Assembly: GCA_964012875.1 (NCBI GenBank)
Contig: CAXGUU010000047.1
Coordinates: 1 to 14,620 of the forward strand
Direction of reading: 5' to 3'
DNA from: CAXGUU01 sp964012875
GTDB lineage: Bacteria > Pseudomonadota > Gammaproteobacteria > Ga0077536
Length of the DNA stretch: 14,620 nucleotides
Shown: positions 1-7,724 of the stretch, one piece after another
Layout: every line of letters begins with the position of its first letter
Numbering within the stretch: position 1 is the stretch's first letter
The notes under the pieces: generated by a model
Told to the model about the DNA's origin: nothing
The model's input: only the letters and a program-made list of their open reading frames with translations
Database searches by the model: none
Position numbers and translations under genes: made by a program

Positions 1-611
1 ACCTGCCCCGAAACCAACAGAGCCGAGCCGGCCTCAAGTTCAGCGGGGACCGATTGTTCCAGGGAGCCTCGGTCGTCGAAATTCTGCCAATGGTTGCTAC
101 CCGGGATGACGCGGGTCGCGCCAAGTTCCTCGGTCGTGTCGGTCAACGCAACCAGGCAATTGGTCATCACTTCCGGGCCTGCCGGGCCCATCGGCTTAAA
201 GCAGGGATAGTTTTCCATGTCGCGGTGCAGTGGTTGTGCTTTCTGGCCGGGATGAATATCGACGACGTGGCCGGTGCACAGCCAGTAAGAGTCTGCATAG
301 GGCAGCATCATAGCGTCGATGTACCGCAGGATGCGCTCATTATCGAGAAAGTGATCGCGGAAAGTCGGGCTGGAGGCGATGAGGTTGGTGAGCCGCTTGG
401 TGCGTTCGCCAAAAAAATCGTCGAGGACTTCTTTCTCGTCCTTCGATCCATAATCCATGGCGTCAAGCTGCGGCAGGACTTCCCGGTCCAACTGCTCGGC
501 GATTTCGCGCGGCAGCAATTGTTCAATGATGACGCCGCCATCGCGTTCAATTATCGCCATGACCTCGTCTACCGGCACTTCTGCACTGAGACGCGCTACT
601 TCTCGTGTCAT
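1..611 (-). CDS. Phytanoyl-CoA dioxygenase (PhyH) family protein, 3' end outside window
   Basis: This is the N-terminal 203 residues of a non-heme Fe(II)/2-oxoglutarate-dependent dioxygenase of the PhyH type. The frame is open from the ATG at 611 down to base 1, so the C-terminus is missing. The diagnostic feature is the iron-binding H-x-D motif in PLHRDMENYP (His129, Asp131). It is followed by a jelly-roll core with LVALTDTTEELGATRVIPGSN, which resembles the family pattern (W/L-x-AL-D-x-T-x-x-NGA-x-x-xIPGSH). The second iron His and the 2OG-binding Arg would lie beyond the window. The family hydroxylates aliphatic or acyl substrates with 2OG and O2 in the cytoplasm. It is divergent from the SMR gene across a region with a long inverted repeat. 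The start is the first ATG of the frame; its ribosome-binding site is weak (a G-run about 7 bases upstream). The family assignment is solid, the substrate is unknown. Confidence 0.88.
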   Translation of the reverse strand, partial: MTREVARLSAEVPVDEVMAIIERDGGVIIEQLLPREIAEQLDREVLPQLDAMDYGSKDEKEVLDDFFGERTKRLTNLIASSPTFRDHFLDNERILRYIDAMMLPYADSYWLCTGHVVDIHPGQKAQPLHRDMENYPCFKPMGPAGPEVMTNCLVALTDTTEELGATRVIPGSNHWQNFDDRGSLEQSVPAELEAGSALLVSGQ

Positions 612-642
612 GTTGTGACCCCAAAGTCGGCTGATTTGAGGG

Positions 643-735
643 CAGTATATTGAATTCCGGCGCGGTTGCTTAGCGGTACATGGGGGCTGACCTCACGCGC
701 GCTACCGCGGCAACAAGCGTGAATTCAATATACTG
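643..735. repeat. Long nested inverted repeat in a divergent intergenic region
   Basis: A perfect 15-bp inverted repeat has its left arm CAGTATATTGAATTC at 643-657 and its right arm GAATTCAATATACTG at 721-735. Inside it are further complementary pairs: GTTGC (665-669) with GCAAC (710-714), and GCGGTA (673-678) with TACCGC (703-708). Together they make an imperfect palindrome of about 93 bp with a central loop of roughly 24 bases. Each arm carries a TATACT hexamer pointing outward, at 729-734 on plus and 649-644 on minus. These could be the -10 boxes of the SMR and PhyH promoters, although no convincing -35 is seen. It could be a two-sided operator, a cruciform-forming regulatory site, or a small MITE-like element. 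No target-site duplication is visible. Confidence 0.7.
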
Positions 736-769
736 TTCCTGAACAAGCATCTACATCGGTGGCGCTTCC

Positions 770-1099
770 ATGGTTTATGTCTGGCTAACACTGGCTATCT
801 GTGCTGAGGTCGTTGCGACCACAGCGTTGAAGGCCACCAACGAATTTACCAACCTGGTTCCCAGTCTCATTTGCGTCGCTGGCTATGCCGTCGCCTTCTA
901 TTTACTGACCCTGGTTTTACGCACCATGCCGGTCGGTATTGCTTACGCGATATGGTCGGGTCTCGGGATCGTTCTGGTCGGAGTACTAGGTGCCCTCACC
1001 TACCGCCAGATTCCCGATGCAGCGGCCATTGCCGGCATGGCGCTGATTATCGCCGGGACGGTGGTGATTAATGTTTTTTCAAACACCGCAACCCATTGA
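770..1099 (+). CDS. SMR-family multidrug efflux protein (EmrE/Qac-like)
   Basis: At 109 residues this is the normal length for a small multidrug resistance transporter with four transmembrane helices. Such proteins act as inner-membrane dimers exchanging protons for lipophilic cations. The essential membrane glutamate of EmrE (Glu14) corresponds to Glu13 in the AEVVATTALK segment. The central family signature GIAYAIWSGLGIV contains the conserved Tyr and Trp that line the substrate pocket. The C-terminal helix ends with VINVFSNTATH, very like the EmrE tail. The sequence looks more like the drug-exporting Qac/EmrE subtype than the guanidinium-exporting Gdx/SugE subtype, because it has the IWSGLG signature. 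No strong ribosome-binding site precedes the ATG. The gene is divergent from the PhyH gene and about 100 bp upstream of the TonB receptor, so co-transcription with the receptor is possible but not shown. Confidence 0.92.
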   Translation: MVYVWLTLAICAEVVATTALKATNEFTNLVPSLICVAGYAVAFYLLTLVLRTMPVGIAYAIWSGLGIVLVGVLGALTYRQIPDAAAIAGMALIIAGTVVINVFSNTATH

Positions 1100-1202
1100 C
1101 TGCTTGTGACAGTTTCACCGCAGCACTCAAAATCAACTTGCAGGCTGGTTGGCGTTCACGTACAACGGTAGACGGGGAATCAGCGCATTGGGGGAAATCG
1201 TT

Positions 1203-3608
1203 ATGTCGTCACGACAGTTTTTAGTGGGGCATTTTCAAAAGGCATCGTTTTCCCTGGGTTTAGTCCTAAGCATGACAGCCATGGGCGGTTACGCTCCTGC
1301 AGTCGACGCGCAGGTTCTTGAAGAAGTTGTCGTGACCGCGCAAAAACGTGAACAGGATATTCAGGACGTTGGTATCGCGATCACTGCGTTCTCGGGCGAC
1401 CAATTGCGTGGGCTTGGCCTGACCAACCCCGACGAGCTCGACATGCACGTGCCGGGTCTGATGATCACGGACTTCGGCAACAGCTATACCTCGGTGTTTA
1501 CATTGCGTGGTTCGACCCAGCTTGATTTTGCCGACCACCACGAACCGCCCGTCGCGGTTTATGTCGATGGCGCTTACAACAGCTTCCTCGGCGCAGTTGG
1601 CCAGAGTTTTTACGACCTGGAGCGCGTGGAGGTGCTGAAAGGCCCGCAGGGCACACTGTTCGGACGCAACGCGACCGGCGGCCTGGTTCATCTCCTGACC
1701 AAGAAACCCACGCGCGAGTGGGAAGGTTATGCCGACCTGCAAGGCGGCGAAAACGAATTCATGCGCTTTGAGGGCGCGGTCGGCGGGCCCATCAACGACG
1801 TACTCGCCATGCGTGTGTCGGGTCTGTTCGAAAGTCATGACGGCTTCATCGACAACCTCGCTGATAGTGATCAGGATCTCGCCGAGAAGGAAAGTCGCAA
1901 CCTCCGTGGTCAGCTCTTGTTTGAGCCGAACGAAGACGTCAGCTTCCACCTACAAGGTCGCTGGAACGATGAAGACGACGTGCGCACCATTGGTTACCAC
2001 CCGCGTAGTGTGACCCTGGATTTCCCTGCACAAAGCGGCGCCGACCTGTTTACGTCGACCAATGGCATTTCAGGTCTGCTTGGGATTCCGAACGATCCGA
2101 CGCTCATTATTCCTGCTGTCGGGCAGGGAGACGGGCTGGTCAGGCACGCTGACCCCACTGGTGCGACATTCGCCGCCGGTTGCGCGCATCCGCTTAGTGT
2201 CGGCGCTTTCGTTCCGGGCGGGGTGGATTGTTTTGGCACCGACGTCGTTGATAACGATCCGCAGACGGCACTTGTGGACCAGACCGGCGGTTTCGATCGC
2301 CAGTACTGGGGCGTTACGGGCACCCTGGAGTGGGATTTCGGTCGTTTCCAGATAGTGAATATCCTTGATTACCAGTCGCTTGAAAAGTTCTACATTGAGG
2401 ACACCGACGGTACGCCCATCAAGTCGCTGGACTTTTACCAGTACGTTGATGCCTGGCAGTTTTCGGAAGAATTCCGCGTGCACTGGGAAACCGAGAAGAC
2501 CCGCTGGGTGGCTGGTGCTTACTACCTGCACATCGAGGGTGATTACCGTTCTGGTATCGACCTGCCCCAGGGGCTCGGATTCTCGATGGACAACGAGTAC
2601 GAGAACGAAACCGATTCCTATGCGTTTTTCCTCCAGGGCGAATGGGATTTCGCGGAGCAATGGACTGCCATTGCCGGTGTTCGATGGACCGAGGATGAGA
2701 AGGACGCAACCTTCAGTCCCAGATGCCAGTGGCGCGTGTTTGGCGATCCGGACTGCAGCGCGTTGCTGTTGCCGTTCTTGGGATTCGCCGGCACTTCAGT
2801 TCAGCAACTGGGCTACGATCTGAATCGCTCGGAGGGTGACTATGCCATGACGGCCGAGCTGAATTTTCGGCCGACCGACGATATGTTGCTCTACGCCAAG
2901 GTTACGCGCGGCAACAAGGCTGGCGCTTTCAATGGCGGCACGGTTGCGCTGTATACAACGCCGGAAGCCGAGTTTGACGGCGAGGTATTGTGGAACTACG
3001 AAGGAGGTATCAAGTCGACCTGGTTTGACGGCCGCGCACGTTTCAATGCGTCGGTTTTCTGGTACGACTACAACGACTTTCAGACCTACACCCAGTTCGG
3101 ACCGTCCCTCAAGGTCTTCAACGTCGATTCGAAGGTACTGGGCAGCGAACTAGAGTTGGTGACCAATCCGTGGGACAACTGGGAATTCATGTTCGGCGCC
3201 TCTTTCCTTGATGCCGAAGTCGAAGACATGGCCTTCGGGGTCGGGCAGGTTGCCGACGTGCCGATGACCAACTCGCCCGACGTATCGTTGAACGGCATGG
3301 GGCGCTACATGTGGAATGTGTTCAACGGCAACATGGCCGCTCAGATCGACTTCAACTGGGTGGATGATCGAAATCTGAACGCGATTCCCCATCCCGCGTA
3401 TATTGCCGATGATTACCTGCTGGCGAATGCACGCCTGTCGTATACCACGCTGGACGGTGACTGGCAGATTGAATTCTGGGTCAAGAACTTCACTGACGAA
3501 GAATACGTGCCGACCGTATTTGACCTGGCCACCTTCAACGGTCTCGGCATTGAAACCGTTGGTCAACCGCGTTGGTTCGGTGGCACCGTTCGCTATACCT
3601 GGAACTAG
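1203..3608 (+). CDS. TonB-dependent outer-membrane receptor
   Basis: This 801-residue protein is an outer-membrane beta-barrel with an N-terminal plug, energised by TonB/ExbBD, importing a substrate that cannot be named. A signal peptide is clear: SSRQFLVGHFQK followed by a hydrophobic stretch and APAVDAQ, with cleavage near residue 36. The mature N-terminus carries LEEVVVTAQKREQ, typical of a TonB-box region. The plug (about residues 46-165) has TLRGS, VAVYVDGAY, and LERVEVLKGPQGTLFGRNATGG, the hallmark of this class. Two Cys pairs lie in extracellular-loop-like segments (CAHP...DCFG and CQWR...DCSA). The C-terminus PRWFGGTVRYTWN is a final beta strand. The start was set at ATG 1203, not the upstream TTG at 1149, because GGGGGA lies about 7 bases before it and the signal peptide begins exactly there. 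The lack of a siderophore-specific neighbour, and the surrounding oxygenases, suggest uptake of a carbon source. Confidence 0.93.
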   Translation: MSSRQFLVGHFQKASFSLGLVLSMTAMGGYAPAVDAQVLEEVVVTAQKREQDIQDVGIAITAFSGDQLRGLGLTNPDELDMHVPGLMITDFGNSYTSVFTLRGSTQLDFADHHEPPVAVYVDGAYNSFLGAVGQSFYDLERVEVLKGPQGTLFGRNATGGLVHLLTKKPTREWEGYADLQGGENEFMRFEGAVGGPINDVLAMRVSGLFESHDGFIDNLADSDQDLAEKESRNLRGQLLFEPNEDVSFHLQGRWNDEDDVRTIGYHPRSVTLDFPAQSGADLFTSTNGISGLLGIPNDPTLIIPAVGQGDGLVRHADPTGATFAAGCAHPLSVGAFVPGGVDCFGTDVVDNDPQTALVDQTGGFDRQYWGVTGTLEWDFGRFQIVNILDYQSLEKFYIEDTDGTPIKSLDFYQYVDAWQFSEEFRVHWETEKTRWVAGAYYLHIEGDYRSGIDLPQGLGFSMDNEYENETDSYAFFLQGEWDFAEQWTAIAGVRWTEDEKDATFSPRCQWRVFGDPDCSALLLPFLGFAGTSVQQLGYDLNRSEGDYAMTAELNFRPTDDMLLYAKVTRGNKAGAFNGGTVALYTTPEAEFDGEVLWNYEGGIKSTWFDGRARFNASVFWYDYNDFQTYTQFGPSLKVFNVDSKVLGSELELVTNPWDNWEFMFGASFLDAEVEDMAFGVGQVADVPMTNSPDVSLNGMGRYMWNVFNGNMAAQIDFNWVDDRNLNAIPHPAYIADDYLLANARLSYTTLDGDWQIEFWVKNFTDEEYVPTVFDLATFNGLGIETVGQPRWFGGTVRYTWN

Positions 3609-3612
3609 TTGA

Positions 3613-3640
3613 GCGGGGCTTCCCCGCCACTGAGGTGGCG
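3613..3640 (+). terminator. Stem-loop pair after the TonB receptor, no U-tract
   Basis: Right after the receptor stop codon two overlapping hairpins can form. One is GCGGGG (3613-3618) with CCCCGC (3622-3627). The other is CGCCAC (3625-3630) with GTGGCG (3635-3640). They are mutually exclusive, and no T-run follows, so this is at best a weak or factor-dependent terminator or an mRNA 3'-end stabiliser. Confidence 0.3.
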
Positions 3641-4189
3641 CGGGATAAATCACATCAGGTACGCGGTCGCGCTCCGGACAGCGCTCGCTTACAATGCCGG
3701 TTTCCGCAAGCATCAAAGATGCCGGCGAAGTATGTGGATCCTTCCGGTTCATGATGAACTGGTTCTTAGTCGAAAGCAGCGCATGAATCCTTGTGCGCAG
3801 CGTGGGCGATTTCGCAGCCATGCGTTCGGTCTGCCGACGCAGCGTCGCGGCTGGCCCCGTAACAATGTTGTCGCCAACACCGACGTCCGATTTGGCCATC
3901 CGGCGGCGTGTCTGCCCGGAGGTGTCTGCGGTTGTGTGTAATGACCCGCACCCGGTCTTATCTCGGGTGGCCGAAGGGGATCCGTTTGACCTCGGTTTAG
4001 CGGCCATCAAATAATCCACGGCGCGCGGCGGGCTGCGCAAATTACAGGCTGACCGTCGCCGTAGCAGCGCATTGCTGTCCGCGTCTTGAACTCCCGGCCC
4101 TGTCGCCCGGCCTCGTCCTGACGCGTTAGAATAGGTGGTGACTATTTATCTACCGTCGTTTCCACGCACGGCCGTCGAAGGGAGGACAC
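3641..4189. other. Long intergenic region, no recognisable gene
   Basis: About 550 bases separate the receptor from the monooxygenase gene. Several open frames exist on both strands (for example 3609-3941 and 3793-4014 on plus), but their translations are rich in Arg, Pro, Cys and Ser. They lack ribosome-binding sites and resemble no family I know. A small hairpin GCATC-AAA-GATGC lies at 3710-3722. Near the 3' end, a TAGAAT hexamer (4127-4132) is a possible -10 box for the downstream gene, but I see no matching -35. The region may hold the BVMO promoter and perhaps degraded DNA. Confidence 0.5.
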
Positions 4190-5809
4190 ATGACACAAAC
4201 CAGTTCGAGTGCAGATAACCAGTACGACGCCGTGATCGTCGGCGCAGGCATCGCCGGACTTTACGCCGTTTACCGGCTGCGCGAGATGGGGCTGAAATTC
4301 CTCGCGATTGACGCCGCGACTGACGTCGGCGGCACCTGGTACTGGAACTGCTATCCGGGCGCGCGCGTCGATTCGCAATCCTACGTGTACCAATACTGGT
4401 TTTCACCTGAACTGATCGAGGAGTGGAACTGGGGTGAACGTTTTCCAGCGCAACCAGAAACCGAGTCCTACCTCAATTTCGTCGCCGACAAAATGGATTT
4501 GCGCAAGCATATCCGTTTCAAAACGCGCGTCGATTCGGCCGACTGGGACGATGCAAGCCAACGCTGGACCATCACGACCGACCAGGGCGACAAAATCGAC
4601 GCTCGTTTCTTTTTCAGTTGCGCCGGCATGCTCTCCGCGCCGCTGCGTCCGCCGTTCCCGGGCGAAGATAAGTACCAGGGCACCATCGTGCACACCGCCC
4701 GCTACCCGCGAGAAGGTATCGACCTTAAAGGCAAGCGGGTTGGCGTCGTTGGCACCGGCGCCACCGGCATCCAGGTCATCCAGACCATTGCTTCGGAAGT
4801 GTCCGAACTCAAGGTGTTTCAGCGCACGGCCCAATACGGGATGGCGATGAAAAATTACCGCTACAGCGACGAAGAGCGTAACGAACACAAAGCGCGCGCG
4901 GCGGAGTATGCCAAGACCGTGCAGACGACGTTCACCGGTTTCGATTTCGACCTCGATAACGGCTCCTGGTACGACTACACACCTGAAGGTCGCCTCGAGT
5001 TGCTGGAAAAAATGTGGGAGCACGGCTCGCTGCGCATGTGGGTCGGCACGTTCCCGGAAGTTATCACGGACGAAGCTGTCAATGCGGAAGTTTCGGAGTT
5101 CGTGCGCAACAAAATCCGTGCCCGGATCAATGACAAAAAAATTGCGGAGAAACTGGTGCCTACCGAATTTGGATTCGGCACCTACCGGGTACCGCTTGAA
5201 AATGGCTACTACGATGCGTTCAATCGCAAAAATGTTGAACTGATCGATTGTCGCGAAACACCGATTGAAGCGTTTACCGAAACCGGAATTAAAACGTCCG
5301 GGGCCGAATACGACCTCGATGTGGTCATATTGGCGACCGGCTTTGATGGCGGCACAGGGTCACTAACGAGAATGAATATCCACGGGCGCGGCGGTCGTTC
5401 ACTGAAAGACGAGTGGGGCCAGGACATCCGTTCAACTTTAGGCCTGCAGGTTCACGGATATCCGAATCTGTTCACGGTCGGCGGACCGCTCGCACCAGCC
5501 GCGGCGTTCTGCAACATGACCACCTGCCTGCAACAGCAGGTCGACTGGGTTTCGGACTGCATCCAGTGGGTGCTTGATCATGATCAGCACAGCATTGAAC
5601 CGACAATTGAGAAACAGGACGAGTGGGTCAGCCACCACGACGAAGTCGCCAACGGCACGTTGGTGATGAAAACCAAGTCGTGGTACACCGGTGACAACAT
5701 CGATGGCAAACCGCGACGCCTGTTGTCCTACATCGGTGGTGTTGGCGCCTATCGCGAGGCCTGCGACGCGGCTCGCGAAAGTGATTACGAAGGTTTCACG
5801 GTGGCTTGA
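4190..5809 (+). CDS. Baeyer-Villiger-type FAD/NADPH monooxygenase with altered fingerprint
   Basis: This 539-residue, two-dinucleotide-domain flavoenzyme is of class B monooxygenase type, which inserts oxygen next to a carbonyl to convert ketones to esters or lactones. The FAD-binding motif GAGIAG is at residues 18-23. The conserved GGTWYWNCYPGARVD (47-61) matches the second BVMO motif and includes the active-site Asp61. NADPH-binding GTGATG is at 188-193, and LATGFD near 381-386. The region TYRVPLENGYYDAFN contains Arg333, which I align with the catalytic Arg of phenylacetone and cyclohexanone monooxygenases. The main BVMO fingerprint F-x-G-x3-H-x3-W-P is present as YQGTIVHTARYP (162-173): His168 and Gly164 are kept, but both aromatic positions have become Tyr. 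A strong Shine-Dalgarno (GGGAGGA) precedes the ATG, and a terminator follows the stop, so this is a single-gene unit. The class is confident, the substrate unknown. Confidence 0.9.
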   Translation: MTQTSSSADNQYDAVIVGAGIAGLYAVYRLREMGLKFLAIDAATDVGGTWYWNCYPGARVDSQSYVYQYWFSPELIEEWNWGERFPAQPETESYLNFVADKMDLRKHIRFKTRVDSADWDDASQRWTITTDQGDKIDARFFFSCAGMLSAPLRPPFPGEDKYQGTIVHTARYPREGIDLKGKRVGVVGTGATGIQVIQTIASEVSELKVFQRTAQYGMAMKNYRYSDEERNEHKARAAEYAKTVQTTFTGFDFDLDNGSWYDYTPEGRLELLEKMWEHGSLRMWVGTFPEVITDEAVNAEVSEFVRNKIRARINDKKIAEKLVPTEFGFGTYRVPLENGYYDAFNRKNVELIDCRETPIEAFTETGIKTSGAEYDLDVVILATGFDGGTGSLTRMNIHGRGGRSLKDEWGQDIRSTLGLQVHGYPNLFTVGGPLAPAAAFCNMTTCLQQQVDWVSDCIQWVLDHDQHSIEPTIEKQDEWVSHHDEVANGTLVMKTKSWYTGDNIDGKPRRLLSYIGGVGAYREACDAARESDYEGFTVA

Positions 5810-5816
5810 AGTCAAT

Positions 5817-5860
5817 AAAGGGACGCAGGGATTAAGCGTTAGTCCCTGGGTTCCCTTTTT
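5817..5860 (+). terminator. Rho-independent terminator of the BVMO gene
   Basis: Seven bases after the stop codon, AAAGGGA (5817-5823) pairs with TCCCTTT (5852-5858), and CAGGGA (5826-5831) pairs with TCCCTG (5843-5848). A small internal loop separates the two stems and the apical loop is 11 bases. The 3' arm runs into TTTTT (5856-5860). This is a textbook intrinsic terminator for plus-strand transcription. Confidence 0.85.
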
Positions 5861-5995
5861 CGTTTGTGCTCGCGTACGACGAGTACCGTGCAGCTGCCGT
5901 CATAGAAACCGGGTGGCTGCGACCGGACGGGTCATGCACGATGACCGGTAGGCACAATGACTCGGTCAGGTAGAACTTACGGTCCGGTCTCTCGG

Positions 5996-6270
5996 TCAGT
6001 GAATGGGGTGCGAGACGGCCAGGCCGAAGGCATCCGCATACCCATTTGGGCGAAGACCCCGCCAGGCAGCGTGTCATCGGTCGGCACCTTGAGATGACGG
6101 ATGGTATTGGTGTTGATATCGGTTTCGATCACTTCACCGGCAAACATTTCGCAGACACAAATGTGGCGGTTGCCGGGGTGGTGTTCGGCGTCCTGCGGCA
6201 CGACCGCACCGGCCCGCTTGGATCGCGGGCCCATGCCGGCCTTCATTGCCGGGGTTCCAGCATCAGGCAT
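5996..6270 (-). pseudogene. Possible minus-strand coding remnant, unidentified
   Basis: Read on the minus strand from the ATG at 6270, the frame gives MPDAGTPAMKAGMG and then a segment containing HICVCEMFAGEVIETD and IRHLKVPTDDTLPGGVFA. Its codons are strongly biased to G or C at the third position, as in the real genes of this window, and the opposite-strand translation looks like an antisense shadow. In this frame the ORF runs on to 5977 with a less gene-like tail. A change of frame near 6035 gives instead YADAFGLAVSHPIH and a stop at 5996-5998, which looks more natural. No ribosome-binding site precedes the ATG, because a palindrome abuts it. The repeating hydrophobic/acidic pattern faintly recalls a beta-propeller (SMP-30-like) blade, but I do not recognise the family. 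It may be a frameshifted remnant, a small intact protein of 97 residues ending at 5977, or chance. Confidence 0.3.
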
Positions 6271-6299
6271 GTGATATATCACTGATATTTTATATAGTG
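6271..6299. promoter_or_regulatory. AT-rich palindromes, putative operator/promoter of amidohydrolase unit
   Basis: A perfect 12-bp palindrome GTGATATATCAC lies at 6271-6282. It overlaps a second, imperfect palindrome CACTGATATTTTATATAGTG at 6280-6299. The segment is conspicuously AT-rich compared with its surroundings. TGATATTTT (6283-6291) fits an extended -10 element (TGn plus TATTTT). This is a plausible promoter with overlapping operator for the plus-strand unit that starts at 6404, about 105 bases downstream. The spacing and symmetry would suit a dimeric regulator such as the GntR/FCD protein encoded at 8772, but that link is inference. Confidence 0.5.
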
Positions 6300-6403
6300 G
6301 TCGGCAATGCAGGAATTCGAGCGAACCGTTTACCCCCATTTGTCACCGGCCACGCCGTTTGTGGCTGCGGGGGTGAACTGAATTTTTCAGTGGAGCGAGC
6401 AGC

Positions 6404-7678
6404 ATGCCCAAAACCTATCTTCAGGGAGCGCGTCTTATAGACGGCCTCAACAAACCGGCCAACAACAAGACGATTGTGCTGGATGGCGATCGTATCGTCA
6501 GCATTTCGAGCGCAGCGAAAGCGAAAAAGCCGGCACGCAGTGACACGGTCATAGATCTCGACGGCAAGGTGGTGATGCCCGGCATGGCGATGTGCCATTA
6601 CCACCCGGCGTATAACAACGTGACCAGCGCAGGACAGATTGATCTGGAACATCCGCCAACCATGTTGACCCTGGTCGCGGCGAAAAACGCGGAGCTGTTG
6701 CTGCATTGCGGATACACCAGTTCCATCGGCGCGGGGGCAGGCCACTACATCGACGTCGTGTTACGCGATGCCATCAACGCAGGCCTCATACCCGGGCCCC
6801 GGGTCTTCGCCTGTGGTAGAGATATCGTCACGACGGGTGATTCGGTTGATGTGCACCCGAAATGGTGGAAGATAGGCCTCGATAGTTTTGCCAAGCTTTG
6901 CGATGGCCCGGACGAGTTTCGTCGCGCGGTGCGCGAAGAAGTTCATCGCGGCGTCGACATCATCAAACTCTATCCCACCGGCGGTCACGGCCTGCCTACC
7001 GAACGCGAATTCATGAGCATGTGTGAGGAAGAGATCGATGTCGCGGTCAGAACGGCCCACGATCGCGGCGTAAAAATTCGCGGTCACCTCATCAGCAAGC
7101 GCGGAATTCTCGCCAGCCTCAAGGCCGGCATCGATATCGTTGACCACGGCGACGGCACCGACGACGAATGTATCGAGTGGTTTCTAAAGCAGGGCAGCTA
7201 CATGGCGCCAAGTCTCTACCTGCCTTCGGTCATGGTCAGTGCGTACTTGAGCGGTGAAGCCCCCTACCTTGAAACTTTGATACCCGATCTCGAACGGACC
7301 CTCGAAACCCATCCCGAGAACGTCAAGAAAGCGCACGATGCCGGTGTGCCCATGTTGATCGGTGATGATTTTGGGTTCGGATCACAGATGCCGCATGGTG
7401 ACTACGCCAAGGAACTGGCCGTTTATCCCGATCTTTGTGGCGTGTCCAACCTGGATGTCATCAAGTGGGCGACGTACAACGCTGCTGCATTCATCGGACG
7501 CGCCGACGAACTTGGCACGGTCGAACAAGGAAAGATCGCCGACATGCTGGTGGTTGACGGCGACCCGTCGAAGGACCTTCGTGTGTTATCGGAGCGATCG
7601 AACATCAAGGCCGTGATCAAGGGCGGCGAGTTCGTCACATGCTCTCTCGATAATGTGCCTGTGACCGCCGCCGCCTGA
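6404..7678 (+). CDS. Amidohydrolase-superfamily metal-dependent hydrolase (imidazolonepropionase/prolidase-like)
   Basis: This 424-residue protein has the full ligand set of a binuclear amidohydrolase TIM barrel. H-x-H is His65 and His67 in MCHYHPAY, following GKVVMPGM. A probable carboxylated lysine is Lys188 (DIIKLYPTGG). His228 sits in KIRGHLIS, His248 in IVDHGDG, and the catalytic Asp321 in LIGDDFGFG. The N-terminal small beta domain (ARLIDG, IVLDGDRIVSI) and the C-terminal ELGTVEQGKIADMLVVDGDP are classic for the superfamily. Members hydrolyse C-N, C-O or other bonds in amides, lactones, dipeptides or carbamates. The pattern points to the imidazolonepropionase-related/Xaa-Pro dipeptidase-like branch, whose substrates are often unknown. 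GGAG lies about 8 bases before the ATG. No signal peptide is seen, so the enzyme is cytoplasmic. It is first in a compact unit with the di-iron hydroxylase 46 bp downstream. Confidence 0.92.
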   Translation: MPKTYLQGARLIDGLNKPANNKTIVLDGDRIVSISSAAKAKKPARSDTVIDLDGKVVMPGMAMCHYHPAYNNVTSAGQIDLEHPPTMLTLVAAKNAELLLHCGYTSSIGAGAGHYIDVVLRDAINAGLIPGPRVFACGRDIVTTGDSVDVHPKWWKIGLDSFAKLCDGPDEFRRAVREEVHRGVDIIKLYPTGGHGLPTEREFMSMCEEEIDVAVRTAHDRGVKIRGHLISKRGILASLKAGIDIVDHGDGTDDECIEWFLKQGSYMAPSLYLPSVMVSAYLSGEAPYLETLIPDLERTLETHPENVKKAHDAGVPMLIGDDFGFGSQMPHGDYAKELAVYPDLCGVSNLDVIKWATYNAAAFIGRADELGTVEQGKIADMLVVDGDPSKDLRVLSERSNIKAVIKGGEFVTCSLDNVPVTAAA

Positions 7679-7724
7679 TGTGGCTGAATTCGCATATTTC
7701 CAGAATTGACCCCGGAGACGCGAC

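Larger units (their letters stand above)
5861..6403. other. Intergenic region upstream of the amidohydrolase
   Basis: About 540 bases without a convincing plus-strand gene. It contains the possible minus-strand remnant described separately (5996-6270), a second minus-strand open frame at 5832-6077 whose end overlaps the terminator, and the AT-rich palindromic segment at 6271-6299. Between 6300 and 6390 I see only unremarkable leader sequence. Confidence 0.5.

Noticed and set aside
54..653. 199-residue open frame on plus
   Set aside because: It is the antisense shadow of the PhyH gene, whose minus-strand frame shows the H-x-D motif and family sequence.
1105..1119. CRP-like TGTGA...TCACC upstream of the receptor
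   Set aside because: The half-sites are 5 bases apart instead of the required 6, and the right half is imperfect.
1266..1949. 227-residue open frame on minus
   Set aside because: It is the antisense of the plug domain of the TonB receptor, which is unmistakable on plus.
3609..3941. 110-residue open frame after the receptor
   Set aside because: Its composition is rich in Arg, Gly and Cys, it has no Shine-Dalgarno, and it starts inside the post-receptor hairpins; probably chance.
3150..4040. 296-residue open frame on minus
   Set aside because: It overlaps the receptor gene antisense, is rich in Arg/Thr/Ser/Pro, has no ribosome-binding site and no recognisable domain.
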